From contig NC_063264.1 in assembly GCF_019578655.1 (NCBI RefSeq), positions 3,596,001 through 3,660,000 on the forward strand: a stretch of 64,000 nt of DNA, read 5' to 3'. The notes beneath the pieces were generated by a model. That model did not search any database, was not told the origin of the DNA, and saw only the letters and a program-made list of their open reading frames with translations. A program made the position numbers and the translations under genes. The first letter of the stretch is position 1. Every line of letters starts with the position of its first letter. Below are positions 42,922 through 55,323 of the stretch, piece after piece. Source of the DNA: Ricinus communis (Eukaryota; Streptophyta; Magnoliopsida; Malpighiales; Euphorbiaceae).

Positions 42922-45900
42922 AAAGAACTCAAGCTCAAGAGAGAGAATGAAAGAAATGAAGTGAATGTCGAGTATAGCTCAAGCTTAGCTGGGTTTATGT
43001 AGAATTCCGATGCAGTAAGTTGCAGTGCATTTTAATTTTAGTTTTGTTTTTTCTTTTATGCCATATATTATTATAAGAGAGAGTCAAATCAAGCTTACGA
43101 CTAGTTTGGGTTGGGTTTTAAGCTTCCTATTGGCTTTATCCAAGAGGAAAGAATCAAAAGGCAGGGTCCTCAGCTTTTTTGTCTCTCTTCCATATTAATT
43201 TAATTTAATTTTTTTAATCCATTACGAGCCCAATGACTCCTAAAGTACACTATAAAAATTAGTAATCTTTACTTTTATTATAAATATTAATAACTGAAAG
43301 ATAAAAAAAAAAAAAAATACTAGTGAAATTACTTTATATATTTGATGCATTAAATTCTTTGTAATATAGTCTAATTTAACTATTTTTTTTGAAAAAATAG
43401 ATTAAATTTATTTAATATTTGTGTTGAAATAAAGTATAGTGGTAATATTCTATGTTCACTAACTTGGACCATGACCATTCATTTCATTTATCTTGGACAC
43501 GGCCTATATCTTGAAATATTCTTAAATGTTAAATTCTTACATCTTAATCTGTAGGTAGATTAGAGTGAAATATATAAATAATAAAAAACGAAGACAGCTG
43601 TAAGGGTTTGAGGTTTAGGAGACAAGGAGCATTCAAAGAGTAGAAGCAGAGGTTATGGGGAGGTGTGTACTTTTCTGGGCGTCCTTCGAACCCCATAGAC
43701 CACGCTGCACGAGATGAGAGATATTTGCATACCCAAATTTCCACACGCTTTTATTTGCTCTATTTTTTTAATGAATTAACCTTAAGATTAAATCAATTTC
43801 ATGTTTTGATGTTATCGTTTTAGATAAATTTGGATCCGAGATGTGCACTGTCATTTTTATTCCTTTTATTTTAAATTATTATTGGCGGAAGTGAGGCACC
43901 TTAGATCCAGTTTGAACCCCACTGTATTACATCCTCGGTTCCTATCCTTTCCTCTTTTGAGATCCTCTATTTTCTCAACATGCTTCTTCAATAGGCTCTC
44001 CGATAAAGAAGTAGCTGCGTTAAACGTCTAAGACACAGAGTTGACTCTCCTTAAAATAACACATTGGCAACACATAAGGTACCGTCAGTTCTCATGACTG
44101 CGTTACCACTGCCGGTCTATTTCTTTCTTTATAAATAACTTCTGCCATTTTAATATTGAAACTCGCTTCGCTTAATCCGTTCACTCTTCTAACTTATACA
44201 TTGGAGGGTTTTGGTTTTCTGTCAAACACTTCTTTTGTTTGCTTGGCAGTTCTTGATTCAGAGATTGGGGAGCATTCAAGGCATTCTCCAACTACTATTT
44301 ACCAATATTTGCAGGTGATTTATTATTTTTACAGTGAATATAGAGAGATAATCATTTCAATTCCATGGCTCACCGTCTATTGAATATTAATAAATTCAAA
44401 ATATCTCAACTAATAATATAAACGGAAGGGGTTAAATATAAGATTAGTAAGTAATTAAGGGACATTTAATGAAGTGCCAACCTTGAAGCATGAATGAAGA
44501 GAAAAAAAAAGAAAAGATTTGATATTAATGTATGAATGGCTGTCTACGCGGTTTCTCTTTATTACTCTTTAAAAGCTCCACTGTCTTGGCAAAGCCAAAA
44601 AGCTAAATATGTATAATGTATATGCCTTGCTGGTTTTGTTAGACAGATCTTGACAAGTTCTGTTAAGAGCTTTAAGACTTGTAAAGAGCAGTTAACTAAT
44701 ATTGGAGACTTGGGATTATGTAATGGTCCAGAATTCACGTAACATGTGAGGCCAGGGTCACTGGTCTAAAAGTTGAATATATTGAGTTCAAAAACCAAGC
44801 TGGAGACTTGGAGTTATTTATTGGCCTGTACAAATCTGAAAAGGGCACTTGTCCAATCCCTTGGAAAAGAAAATGACTTGTAGAATTGAAATAGAGTTCA
44901 GCCTAGTCTTCGGGGTTGAGCTCAGTCAGCCAACAAACACGCATTTGACATGAAAAGTCCTGTTCTGGCATCAACTAATAACAATGCCTTGTATTAAAAG
45001 GTAAAAGGTAACTATGGTAATCTTCTGAAGTTGTTTTCATGTTAGTTGTGCTGATAGAAAAAAGAATCAATTAGATATACTATTGACTGCACGGTTTAAT
45101 AATAGCGCACAGCTCATGGAACTTGCTTGGCTGCTGTAAATATGATTATACTCATCTTTCATGGTCGGTGGTGTTGCTTTTATTAGCGACCAAGTCCTTG
45201 GCATTTCTCTAACGTACCTTTGTGAATCTCATCACATTTTTCTTTCTCAAATGTTGCTTTCATTGTTCCATTGCTCCAAGAAGTTTAAAGTTTTATATAT
45301 ATTAGAAAAGTTATTGGTCTTTCTTTATCAATTAAAATCAACTCTTATTCCAATCAGCCAAAAGTAGAGATGAGAAATGGGAGGGAAGGGCAGCAACCCA
45401 ACAGCTAGGAATACCAGAATTTAGAGTTGTTTTTGCTACCTAATCCACATCAGAATTACGAAATTAACAGAGCTTCTAGAGACGAAGTTCAGAATAGAAT
45501 AGGTTAAGTAGGTGTGGATTCATACTTAGTCCGGACCGCTTTTTCATTGACCCATTCAAAGTATATGCAGGACTGTTTCATTCTTATACAACCTAAAGAC
45601 ATCAACTGGGAAAATACACTAGAAATCAAAATAAAATGAAACAAAACACAGCCCTTGAAGCGTCAAACCTTTAGTTGTAGTTTTGTTGTGTACCCCAAGT
45701 TTTTCTTCGGAGCTAGTTCTGCAGAGAGACAGACAACCCTCTGATAACTTGGAGAACTCTCATGGCAAAATATTATACAAAAGCAACAATAGAACTAAAA
45801 CGTTTGTTACAGTTTTTCTTCTTCCTTTTTTTAATTTTTAATTAATTAATTTATTTTTTATCTTGTACCATATGCTCTCTATTGTTAGTCATCAACAATA

Positions 45901-46106
45901 CAGAAGCTGTGAAATCGAATCATAGAACAAAGGTTATCATCCATCTACACCACTCAGAATGGTATTCCTAGTCTTGCTTACTACAGAAAGGATAATTTCC
46001 AAAGAGATTCTAGAAGAACACTGGTTAATTGATTCTATGATCAAAAGTCATTTTGACATGGAATACAAGAAGGTGATCAGTGATTACTACGCTTCCTCCA
46101 CTGATT
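42922..46106. other. Intergenic, no gene seen
   Basis: About 3.2 kb separating the promoter of the CML8-like gene from the 3' end of VTE3. Small ORFs only. The last few hundred bases should include the VTE3 3' UTR. Confidence 0.4.
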
Positions 46107-48420
46107 TCAAATAGGCATGCCCTTTGGAACAATTTGATCTTTGATCCACATATAGATGGGAACCAGCACATAGTATGTTGCTGCTATGGTCCCGAGAATG
46201 AATCGCAGAAGGAAAGTAAATGGATTTACAGGCTTCTTCACATCCTCTGCCTTTGGGCCAAGCTGCATCAAGACACATTTGCTTATCATAAATTTTACAG
46301 GAGAATGAAGGGGAAGTTAAACTTCACAAGCAGACTTGATTTACTTGTCTCTTAGTCTTGAATTAATAATACATCATGAAACAATGCATAAAAGATTACA
46401 GCTTTATGCTTGCAAATCCAATGGTCCTTATCTATGCCATTTCAATGGAAAAGCACAACTGAATCGATCAAGAAAGGTGAAGTTAGACTCAGAATTATTG
46501 TCAGCAGTCAGTCCTCAATATTAAATTGCTTAGAGGCTTAAAGCATTCACATAAAGTGCAAGGCAAAAGAAATTCCAATGGAATTAAAATTGCAAAACAG
46601 TTGAATTTTGATGACATACGTAAAGCCAAAACCCAAATACATTTGTCTCTTGCTCCCGCAGCCCCACTAAATAACATTTTTTCATCAATCTCAACTTAAG
46701 AAGTGAAAAAACATTTTCTAGTTCTTGGTAGATAAGAAGGCACCAAATTACATTTTGAAACATCAAACTGTAATATTTATACAACTCATTCCAACATGTT
46801 TTTATCCCCAGTTTGGCCAATCTCACGTCCTTCATTAAATTCTAAATGTAAGACACACATTGTCTATAAGACAGTGCTATACATAGTCAAACAGTACTTT
46901 TTGTCAGAGAGGCAGTTCAATATGCTGTAAATCTACTAACAAACCATTCCAACAACATCAAGAAGTTTAAGGACAGCAGTTAATCTAACTGATAGATTTT
47001 TAACTACAAGAACATTTTTAAGACTAATTAAAGAAAATACATGATTGTAATTATTGGTGTTTAACATGTTAATACAAGAAATAATAATTAAGGTAACAAT
47101 GATATAGGCATCAAGCAACAAAATCAACACTTTCTCCTAGCAAATTTCAACAATAAATACAAAACTCTTAAGAGACAAAAATCTTACCTGCAGAGGAGAA
47201 TCTCTGGATAATGGTTTAACTCCAGTCACAGAGCAACCCATAATCAAGCCATGCCGACGAACACCACGGTACCATTTTGGACCAATTCTTTTGAGTTTAA
47301 CATCCTTAAACCCAGCTCTTTTAAACCATTCAATGTACTCTTCCTCCTTAGGAAAGAGCATCCACACATCCGCAAAGAAGCGAGACAACCAAAAGGTTGG
47401 GTACACAGGACCTATAAGACAGGCCTTTCCTCCTATTTTCAGTACTCTGTATGCTTCCTTAATGCCTCGCTGTGGATCCGGCCAGTACTCAATGCTGAGG
47501 AACACAATAATGAAGTTAGATGATGCAAAATTATGCTACATTGGCAAGTCAAATTTTCCGTGGAACTGAAATCCCATAGGTAACTTAAGATCTAAAAGAT
47601 AATATCATGTTTACTGCTGAGAGCCCTAAAAGTTGACGGCTCTTAACCAGATACAACTTCTTCTAATACAATTACACCACAAAATTGAAACAAATAACCT
47701 CATTCAGCTTGAAATCCAACAACAGAGTAAACAGACAAAAAAAATTCTCAATGCCATTCTACAAACTCATGCCCGAAGTAATCAATCACCCCCACAAAGC
47801 GAACCAGTTAACTAAATGTTCAATAACAAAGTTTTGATGACTGCCTCAAATTATTACCTCCCAGCAGACACATATCTATCTGCATAATCAGTAGGGAAAG
47901 GAAGGTCCTCTGCATCTCCTTCAATTATCTTGCATTCCTTCAATGGTGCCTTTTGCTTAGCCTTGGCAAGCTGGTGAGGGGACTGGTCAAGAATTGTAAC
48001 ATTCTTGGCATCAACATGCTTAACAATACCTAAAGTAGTAAAACCAGTACCACCACCAACATCGACAACTGTCATATTCCTATCATAAAGATCAGCTGGT
48101 TCAAGTGCCTCATCTCTCATGTCCTCCGTCCAGTGACCAGGGTTTATGATATGATCATAAACTATAGACAAGAACCTGTAGAACCAAAATGCCTCTGTCT
48201 TGTGCTGTATGAATCTAGGTTGCGAAGCAGGCCTGGAAGATGATATACTGCAACTAGGAGCTAAAAGTCTTGAACTTTGGCTATTCCTAGTGTAGGATAC
48301 AAGAATTTTCTTGGGAAAGCAACTAACATGAAAATTTGACCCAACAAAACCTAACCCAGCTGGGGTTATGCCACGACGGAATTTGAGATTCTCAGCTCCA
48401 TTGAGCAACGGAGCAGCCAT
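46107..48420 (-). CDS. VTE3: MPBQ/MSBQ methyltransferase, chloroplast inner envelope
   Basis: Methylates 2-methyl-6-phytylbenzoquinone (tocopherol pathway) and 2-methyl-6-solanesylbenzoquinone (plastoquinone pathway). Exons on the minus strand: 48420-47858, 47494-47188 and 46262-46107, all GT-AG, giving 341 residues. The first ~60 residues are Ser/Arg-rich and look like a plastid transit peptide. SAM-binding motif I VDVGGGTGF is at 119-127, with the acidic residue of the next strand in ILDQSPHQ. The conserved GDAEDLPFPTDYADRYVSAGS and KIGGKACLIGPVYPTFWLS blocks are present. The last exon encodes a hydrophobic segment (FILGTIAATYYVLVPIYMW), the membrane anchor of this family. ATG at 48420 is chosen because the open frame upstream has no ATG. 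Close overall match to Arabidopsis VTE3/APG1. Confidence 0.96.
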
Positions 48421-49341
48421 AATATTGGAAAATAAAATTAAAGAGGAAAAATAAAAAGAAAAAGAAAAACAGAAACAAACGCTAAGCACAATCTGCTACT
48501 CTTTTATTGATTTTAGTGTAAAAAAACTAATCTTAATTCTTGAATTATGTCTATTCAAGAAAAGGGTAACTAGAAATTATCATTTGTACCTGTATGCTAC
48601 AAAGAGGTAGAGGAAATCACTTACCCCTCAAAGAGAAGAGCTTTCTAACACAGAAAGTTAAAGGGCAGCTCGTGATTGTCGAAGAAAGAACCATATATTT
48701 ATGGGTGTTCAAGTGATTAGTGGCCAGTGAAGTACTGGTAGTTGCTGTCAGACATTTTGTCCTCATTCCTTAGTTACATAAAACGGCAATTTGTTACGCC
48801 GTTTCTTAAATTCCAGTAAACTTCCAAATACAGTGTCAGCTTCATTACAGCCCAGACTTCAAACCTGCATTATTTTACTTTCCTTCGGTTAATATTTGGG
48901 CTTTTTAAAATGGGCTTTCTGCCAGCATTTAGCTTTGCTACTTTGGAAATTCTTGGAGAAAAAGGTGAAATAGTAAAATCTTCAGACTCGGACGACCGGT
49001 AGAGGTTTAATTACCAAAAATACTAGCCTAATGCAGTCAAGAGGTTTTAGAACATCGTCACATGGATAATCAACTTGATACATTTTGTCTCATCATTATA
49101 AGAAAATTAAAAAAAAAAAAAAGTACCCAACAGATCACATGTATAAGATATTATTTATACATTGATATATATTTTCTAAAATCTGTAATGATATTGATAC
49201 ATTCCCAATAAGAGTTGTTCCAGAGGGACATTCATACAGCAATCCGTACAGAAAATTTGTAGTAGCACTGCATACTGTTGGTAGGCTATGAAGTAAGAGG
49301 GTATACATATATGTAGGACTGCTTTAAGCTCAATTCATTAC
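48421..49341. other. VTE3 leader/promoter and 3' flank of the first SPH gene
   Basis: Minus-strand splice signals CAG/GTACAA at 48589 and TAGCAG ending at 48493 would define a 97-base intron in the VTE3 5' UTR. A TATA-like ATAAATATATGG lies near 48690. Both are inferences. Nothing else recognised. Confidence 0.4.
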
Positions 49342-49773
49342 CTACCATTGCCAATCATAACGTTTATAAAACTGGATACCATCAGGGATATTCATCAGCC
49401 ACATACCACTATTTCTTGCTGACCAGATGCAATTCTTTTGTTCATAACCACAGTCGTAAAGAAGATCATCTCTGTACCAAAAGATGTGATAATCACCGCC
49501 GTGATTCTTACCCCACTTAAAATTGCACCAGAAGAGTGTTGTTCCCCAGAAGTTTACACGAAAAGTGAAGTGGAATTCCTCTCCAAGTTGTAATAGATGA
49601 GGACCCAGATCATCATCTTTGGATTTGCAATGAACATTTAAGGTATGTCGAGTCAAGTCGTTGATAATGTGAACATGATATCTTTCACCAATTCCAAGAC
49701 AACATCGACCCATGGCTAATATCAGCAATACAAGCAGGACAATCACATTCACACAGCTTTTGACAGCCCTCAT
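49342..49773 (-). CDS. S-protein homologue (plant self-incompatibility S1 family)
   Basis: A single-exon gene for a small secreted protein of 143 residues. A signal peptide (hydrophobic 10-20, likely cleavage near residue 26) precedes the S1 domain: YHVHIINDL, then CKSKDDDLG, FHFTFRVNFWGTTLFWCNFKWG and the C-terminal CIWSARNSG. All four conserved cysteines of the family are present (49, 83, 108, 115). The founding member is the stigma S determinant of poppy; most plant genomes carry many homologues with unknown roles in cell-cell signalling. First of four SPH copies in a row on the minus strand, and the most diverged. Confidence 0.92.
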   Translation of the reverse strand: MRAVKSCVNVIVLLVLLILAMGRCCLGIGERYHVHIINDLTRHTLNVHCKSKDDDLGPHLLQLGEEFHFTFRVNFWGTTLFWCNFKWGKNHGGDYHIFWYRDDLLYDCGYEQKNCIWSARNSGMWLMNIPDGIQFYKRYDWQW

Positions 49774-52160
49774 GGTTGCAATATATCTTATGAATTGATT
49801 ATGGTTTCAAGGTAGCTACTTATTTTAAATTTACAGCCAAAATTGCTTTCCAATTTAAGCTATCGTCACTGAGAGGTGCTCAGAGGCATGTCACCACTAA
49901 TTTATGACTGGCCATTAGATGTTTTCATCAAAAAAACTGCCTTCAGTTGCTTTGTAGAGTAAAATGCGCTATAAGAAACGTGGTGTATTACTTTTGTTTT
50001 GTTTTTTTATTTCAACAAAGCTAATTTTTAGTAGGGAACAATTAAATTTGCTGGCGCAATCAGTCGAGACAGTTTCTAAAAGTGCTCAAGGGACAATAAT
50101 TATGATTTATTCACTAAAGTGTGGTAAATTATTATATAAACTACTTATTTATCTGTGTTGCACAGTTTTTGTTATTTCGCTTATAAAATTAAATTTATAG
50201 ATATAATTTAATTAACATTTCAATATTTAATATTAATTTATAATAATTTTAAAAATAATAATAAATTAATTATTTTAAATATTTTTAATTTTTTAAAAGT
50301 TTTATTTATATTATTATATTAATAAAATATTTATTTTTATTATTTTTAAATTAATACTATCAATAAATTATTTTTAAAAATATTTATTTATTAACTCTAA
50401 TATTATATAAGTTAATACTATTAATATAATTGATATTACTATTTTTTTAAATTTAAAATTATTGTATAATTAAAAATTAATTTATTAGTGAATATAATAT
50501 TTGAAAATATTATTTTTATAATTAAAATTATTATCTAATTAAAAAATTAATTTATTAGTTAATATCATATTAAAATATAATTAATATGCTATCTCTTAGA
50601 ATAATCATTATCTAATTAAAAAATTAATTTATTAGTAATAATTATTTTTTAGGATTCAAATAATCGTTTAATTAAGAATGTAACTTATTAATCAATAAAT
50701 TAATAGAAAAAACCATAAAATTACACATAAACGTGAATCCTATGTGTCAAAAATAGTACACATATCAAAATAAAAATTTTATGTGTCTAAAATTAAGCTC
50801 ACGTGTTAAAAAAAATTTAAATCTCAGAAATTAAGATATACTATTTATTTACTCATGCATTACAATTTTTAATAAAATATTCAATATTTAATATTAATTA
50901 ATAATATTTTAAAAATAATAACAAACTAATTATTTTAATATATTTATAAAATTTTTAAATTTTATTAGTGAAATAAATATTTTAAAAAATCTATTAATTA
51001 ATTATAGTATTATATGAATTAATACTATCAATATAATTGATATTATTATTTTTAAGATTAAAAATTTATTATATGATTAAAAAATTAATTTATTAAATAT
51101 AATATTAAGAATATAATTTTAATTGTTATTTTTTTAGAATTAGAATTATTATCTAATTAGAAGATTAATTTATTAGTTAATATAATATTAAAATATAATT
51201 AATATGTTATTTCTTATGATAGAATTAGTATTGTTATTTGATTAGAAATTTTTTATTAGTTAATATAATATTAAGGTATAATTAATATTCTATTTTTTAG
51301 GATTAGAGTCAGTTTAGAGATATAATTTATTAATCAATAAATTAATAGAAAAAGATTAAAAAATTATACATCAATTTTAATTCCATGTGTCAAAAATAAA
51401 TACACATGGCAAAAAAAATTTAAGTCTCAGAAATTAATATATATATATATATATATATATGTAAAACACTCACAATATGCATTTCTCATTCAACAGTTGT
51501 ATGTAACATATGAAAAAAAAAATTTGATAAATATTATCAAATTACTAATTTTAAAAAATTAGACTCTTGTATCTTTTATAATTGAAGGAGACATTATTGG
51601 TATTTTTATTTCTTTTTTATTTATTAATTTATCAAACAAAAGACATAAACATTTTTTTTATATTTCTTTTTATCTTTTAGAAAACGATTCAAAATATCAA
51701 AAATTAAAAAACCAAAAAATATGAAATTGTGGCTCAAGATATTAGATTTCTACTCTATTTCAATCTATTCGTAAGAAATTTTTAAATAGATTTATTCTAC
51801 CACTTTATTCGTATATATATTTTAATAAAAAATAAATTATATTAATTAATAATATCACACGTTAGGTCTACCGCATCATCCGTAAATACATTTAATAAAA
51901 ATAAACTTAATTATTTTCTTGCATGAATTCTTATGTGGGGGAAGACAATTATGGATTCAGATTGTGATCAGCTACTATGCCTCTTCTTTATCTACTAGAT
52001 TCATGTTATGGGAACTTTACCTGCATAAATGCATATTGATAACCAGTCAATTTTAATAGAAAAAGAAAAGCTTACATGTATACAACAAAGATATATATAT
52101 ATATGACTGTCACTTTCTTTCTGATCATTACAACTTTAATTGGAGGGCGAGCGCATGCTA
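49774..52160. other. AT-rich spacer between SPH genes
   Basis: Holds the two-unit AT-rich repeat at 50217-51440, and a (TA)n tract at about 51430-51460. No ORF of interest. Confidence 0.5.
50217..51440 (+). repeat. Two-unit tandem AT-rich repeat, about 0.6 kb per unit
   Basis: Unit 1 (about 50217-50877) and unit 2 (about 50878-51440) share the same order of phrases. They begin TTCAATATTTAATATTAAT, continue with TTAATACTATCAATATAATTGATATTA, several AATTAATTTATTAGTTAATAT copies and TTATTAATCAATAAATTAATAGAAAAA, then a TGTGTCAAAAATA block, and end CTCAGAAATTAA. The units have diverged. Related sequence lies at 6240-6700. Confidence 0.6.
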
Positions 52161-52583
52161 TCATTTATCCCAGAGATAGTATCTTGTAAATTGATTTATA
52201 CGAACATTTAACAAGTATAAGCCATCATTCCTAGCTGACCAAACACAATTGCGTCCGGTTGTAGAAGTAAAGTTTTTTCCTCCCCACCAGACTTTGAAGC
52301 TTCCACCATGACTCTTACCCCAGCCAAAGTTGCACCAATAAAGTGTCGTTCCCCACAAGTTCTTTCGAAAAGTGAAATGGAATTCATCCTTGGCTCTTAC
52401 CCTTTGCATGCCTAGATCATCATCTCCTGATTTGCATTGCAGATAAAGGTCGTTAGTAATGCCACCCTCCAAGTTATTGACAATGTGTACATGGTATCTT
52501 TTGAAAAGACCACTACAAGATTGTGTCATGGCCAATGCCAGTGCCATCAGCAGTAGTAACACGTAGCTGCTTGAAGTTCTCAT
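52161..52583 (-). CDS. S-protein homologue, variant lacking one family cysteine
   Basis: Single exon, 140 residues. Signal peptide with hydrophobic core LLLLMALALAM. S1-domain blocks YHVHIVNNLE, CKSGDDDLG, FHFTFRKNLWGTTLYWCNFGWG and CVWSARNDG are clear. Cysteines 50, 84 and 113 match three of the four family cysteines. At the place of the other (Cys108 in the gene at 49342) the sequence is NFTSTTG, which creates an N-glycosylation sequon (Asn104-Phe-Thr). Very similar to the neighbour at 53620-54039, so the pair arose by recent tandem duplication. Confidence 0.92.
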   Translation of the reverse strand: MRTSSSYVLLLLMALALAMTQSCSGLFKRYHVHIVNNLEGGITNDLYLQCKSGDDDLGMQRVRAKDEFHFTFRKNLWGTTLYWCNFGWGKSHGGSFKVWWGGKNFTSTTGRNCVWSARNDGLYLLNVRINQFTRYYLWDK

Positions 52584-52632
52584 GATGTTAATATCTTTGT
52601 GCTTTCTGATCTGTGCAAATGATATGTATGGC

Positions 52633-52639
52633 TTTTATA
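52633..52639 (-). promoter_or_regulatory. TATA box of the SPH gene at 52161
   Basis: TATAAAA on the minus strand in AAGAGCTTATAAAAGCC, 50 bases upstream of the ATG, so the leader must be short. The same AGAGCTTATAAAA context precedes the neighbour gene. Confidence 0.65.
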
Positions 52640-53619
52640 AGCTCTTTTCCCTTTTTCCTCTTCTCATCTAATTAAAATCAATATGGCATTCTCCTTAGAT
52701 TCCGGCTTTTTGGCTGGTATTTAGTTGCTGTCATTCAATATGCATGCGTGACTCACCAGGAGGATTAGTCCAGGTGGGAAAAGAAATGCTTCCTTTTCTT
52801 GTCAATTAGTTTGATCTTCCTAAATAGCAAGTTCAGGAATTTATTCTCAAATGCGCCATGTTAATGTGCACTCTTAAGGTTACCAAGAAAAGAAATAGTT
52901 AAGTCTCGACGTTTCAAAATAGAATTGGTGAGAAATATGTATTTCCTTGACGTAGATATAAACTATAACCAAATAAATCTTTCACCAGTTCTTCCCTCTT
53001 ACTTGTTCAACATGTTACCAATCTTACCCACTGAACTTAAAATGGATGATTGAAATCTATTATTTCATAAACAATTATTTATTTAAAAATTTAAAACTAA
53101 GATAAAGATTGTAAATATAACCTATCATATTAAGTTATGTTATTTGTTTGATAGAATAGCAATGGAGAGACTCCTAAAAGATATTTAGATGTAACAAACA
53201 GAGTGGAAATCTACTCCTGTAAATTTGATCACGTGACTCAATGTAGCAATTTACAGATAGTTGAAATTACAGTCTTCATTATATCATGATTTCAATCTTC
53301 TGTGGAGGCAGGCAATTATGGATCCAGATTAAGTCAGGTAATTAATGTGCTCGATCTTCTTTATCTATTGGATTCATGTTACGGTAAGTTTACCTGTACA
53401 TATGCATATTGATAAAAAAGAAATCTGTTTTAACCAGTCTATTATTAGGATCAATATTTATCAACTTTAAAAGAAAAAAGCAGGAGTTACATGCATGCAA
53501 CAAAGCTCTCTCTCTATATATATATATAATATATATATATGTGTGTGTGTGCGTGTGTATATGACTGCCACTTACTTTCTCCATAATTACAACTTGAACT
53601 CTAGGGTAAGTGCATGCTA
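52640..53619. other. Spacer between the two similar SPH genes
   Basis: Non-coding. A compound (TA)n/(TG)n tract lies at about 53515-53560, just beyond the 3' end of the next SPH gene. No other feature recognised. Confidence 0.45.
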
Positions 53620-54039
53620 TCATTTGTTCCAGGAATAGTATCTTCTAAATTCATTTGTATGAGCATCTAATAAGTATAAGCCAGTATATCTAGCTGACCA
53701 AACACAGTTGCGTCCACTCGTAGAAGTAAAGTTTTTTCCTCCCCACCAGATTTTGTAGCTTCCACCGTGATCCAAACCCCAGCCGAAGTTGCACCAATAC
53801 AGTGTCGTTCCCCACAAGTTCTCTCGGAAAGTGAAATGGTATTGATCATTGATTTTAAGCTCATGGAAACCTAGATCATCGTCTCCCGATTTGCAGTGCA
53901 GGTAAAGATCGTAAGTATCCTCCAAGTTATTGATGATGCGGACATGGTATTTTTTCAAAGGACTGCAAATACAAGATCGGGTCATCGCCAGTGCCAATGC
54001 CATTAGCAGCCGTAACACATAGCTGCTTGAAGTTCTCAT
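53620..54039 (-). CDS. S-protein homologue, variant lacking one family cysteine
   Basis: Single exon, 139 residues, closest relative of the gene at 52161 (identical start MRTSSSYVL and the same NFTSTSG segment). Signal peptide up to about residue 25. S1 blocks: YHVRIINNLE, CKSGDDDLG, YHFTFRENLWGTTLYWCNFGWG and CVWSARYTG. Cysteines 49, 83 and 112 remain and the fourth is replaced as in its neighbour. A second run of coding potential in another frame (53864-53667) is only a shadow. Confidence 0.92.
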   Translation of the reverse strand: MRTSSSYVLRLLMALALAMTRSCICSPLKKYHVRIINNLEDTYDLYLHCKSGDDDLGFHELKINDQYHFTFRENLWGTTLYWCNFGWGLDHGGSYKIWWGGKNFTSTSGRNCVWSARYTGLYLLDAHTNEFRRYYSWNK

Positions 54040-54101
54040 GCTACTGATCGTATGTTTGTGCTTTCTGTCGTGTGCATATTATAATTATATGACTGGTTGG
54101 T

Positions 54102-54108
54102 TTTTATA
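54102..54108 (-). promoter_or_regulatory. TATA box of the SPH gene at 53620
   Basis: TATAAAA on the minus strand in AGAGCTTATAAAAACC, 63 bases upstream of the ATG, matching the neighbour. Confidence 0.65.
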
Positions 54109-54109
54109 A

Positions 54110-55009
54110 GCTCTTTTCTTTTTCAATCTTTCACGTCATCTTAAAATCTATATGGCATTGTCTTTTTCGCTGGTAATCAGTTATGAACTTGTGGTCATTC
54201 AACATGTCTTCTATCCTCTAGCTTGATTTACTTCCGGCAATTTAGGATATAATCAAACAAATCTTTCACCAACTCTTTGCTCTCACTGGTCTAATATGCT
54301 ACCAATAATTTAAAATTAATACAAATGCTCAATTATGGACTACCCACCACCATTATCTCAGCGCGCATGCAAATTTACTGAGAAGAAGTTTTAAAAAATA
54401 TATGATTCTGAAAGCAATAATATAAGCACATGTATAAGAAAAGAAATAAAAAGAAGATTGAATTAAGTAAAAAGTAGGAGGATTATTTATTTTTTGAGTA
54501 ATGCTAGAGATGGTTGGCCAAAATGGCTGCTGATGTAGTTGGCTACATTCCCATCATAATTTCTAGCACATTTACATATATGGCACATGGCAAAAGCATC
54601 CACATGGGCAACTATATATAGAACTGTTGTCATATATAGAGGTGCCAAACCTGCTGAGGTACTTGTATTTCTTTTTTATTGTTATTTTTGTTTTTCCATG
54701 ATAATTCTCCCATGGAGGGAATTATGAATTATTGCTGCAGATTGATCGGCTAACCATGCATGATTATTTATGGATTCATGTTTTGGAGACTGCATGCATG
54801 CTGTGCTGGAATGTGATTGTGGGATGATGCACATAAGTTGAACTGCTAATTGTCACAGGCCCAACAATAAAAGAAATATGTTTAGTTTAATATGTCTGTT
54901 TATCAACTTATTTTGAAAAGAAAATCTTATATGTATAATAACGATATAAGAAAAGATGACAGTCAATTCCCTCTTGTAACTTGTTACAACCTTAACTGGA
55001 GGGCAAGTG
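54110..55009. other. Spacer, no gene seen
   Basis: AT-rich non-coding DNA between the last intact SPH gene and the SPH pseudogene. Confidence 0.4.
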
Positions 55010-55323
55010 CTGTCAGCCTATCAACTTTGCCATTCGCAGGATGTTTTAAAATTTATTTGTTTGAATACTCAACAAGTATCAGTTTTCCCCTTCCCACCAC
55101 ATATTAGTCTCCATCATGATTCATATCCCAGCCAAAGTTGCACCAAAACAGTGTCGTAAAACGATCCTTGATCCTTAGTTCATGGAAAGCTACATCATTG
55201 TCTCCTGATATTATAGTGAAAGGTAATGGGTTTTATCCTCCGAAAGAATGTCACCGTCCAAGTTTATTGCATTTATTTGCCAATAGCATTAGCAGTACTA
55301 ACACAGCTGCTTGAAGTTCTCAT
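55010..55323 (-). pseudogene. Fourth S-protein homologue, decayed
   Basis: Starts ATG at 55323-55321 with MRTSSS as in the two intact neighbours, but a stop appears after about 16 codons. The signal peptide is shortened and the frame changes several times. Recognisable remnants in order are: the CKSGDDDLG region (about 55190-55215), the TLYWCNFGW region (about 55120-55150) and the C-terminal part near 55015-55085. The TATA box seen in the intact genes is altered (CTACAAAAA, near 55380). Confidence 0.85.

Noticed and set aside
43544..46500. Several ORFs of 60-90 codons between the CML8-like gene and VTE3
   Set aside because: No motif, no splice context, AT-rich; those near 46080-46355 are antisense to the last VTE3 exon.
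48421..48489. N-terminal extension of VTE3 in the open frame up to 48489
   Set aside because: The upstream in-frame start would be GTG. The ATG at 48420 gives the expected MAAPLLNG-type plastid transit peptide.
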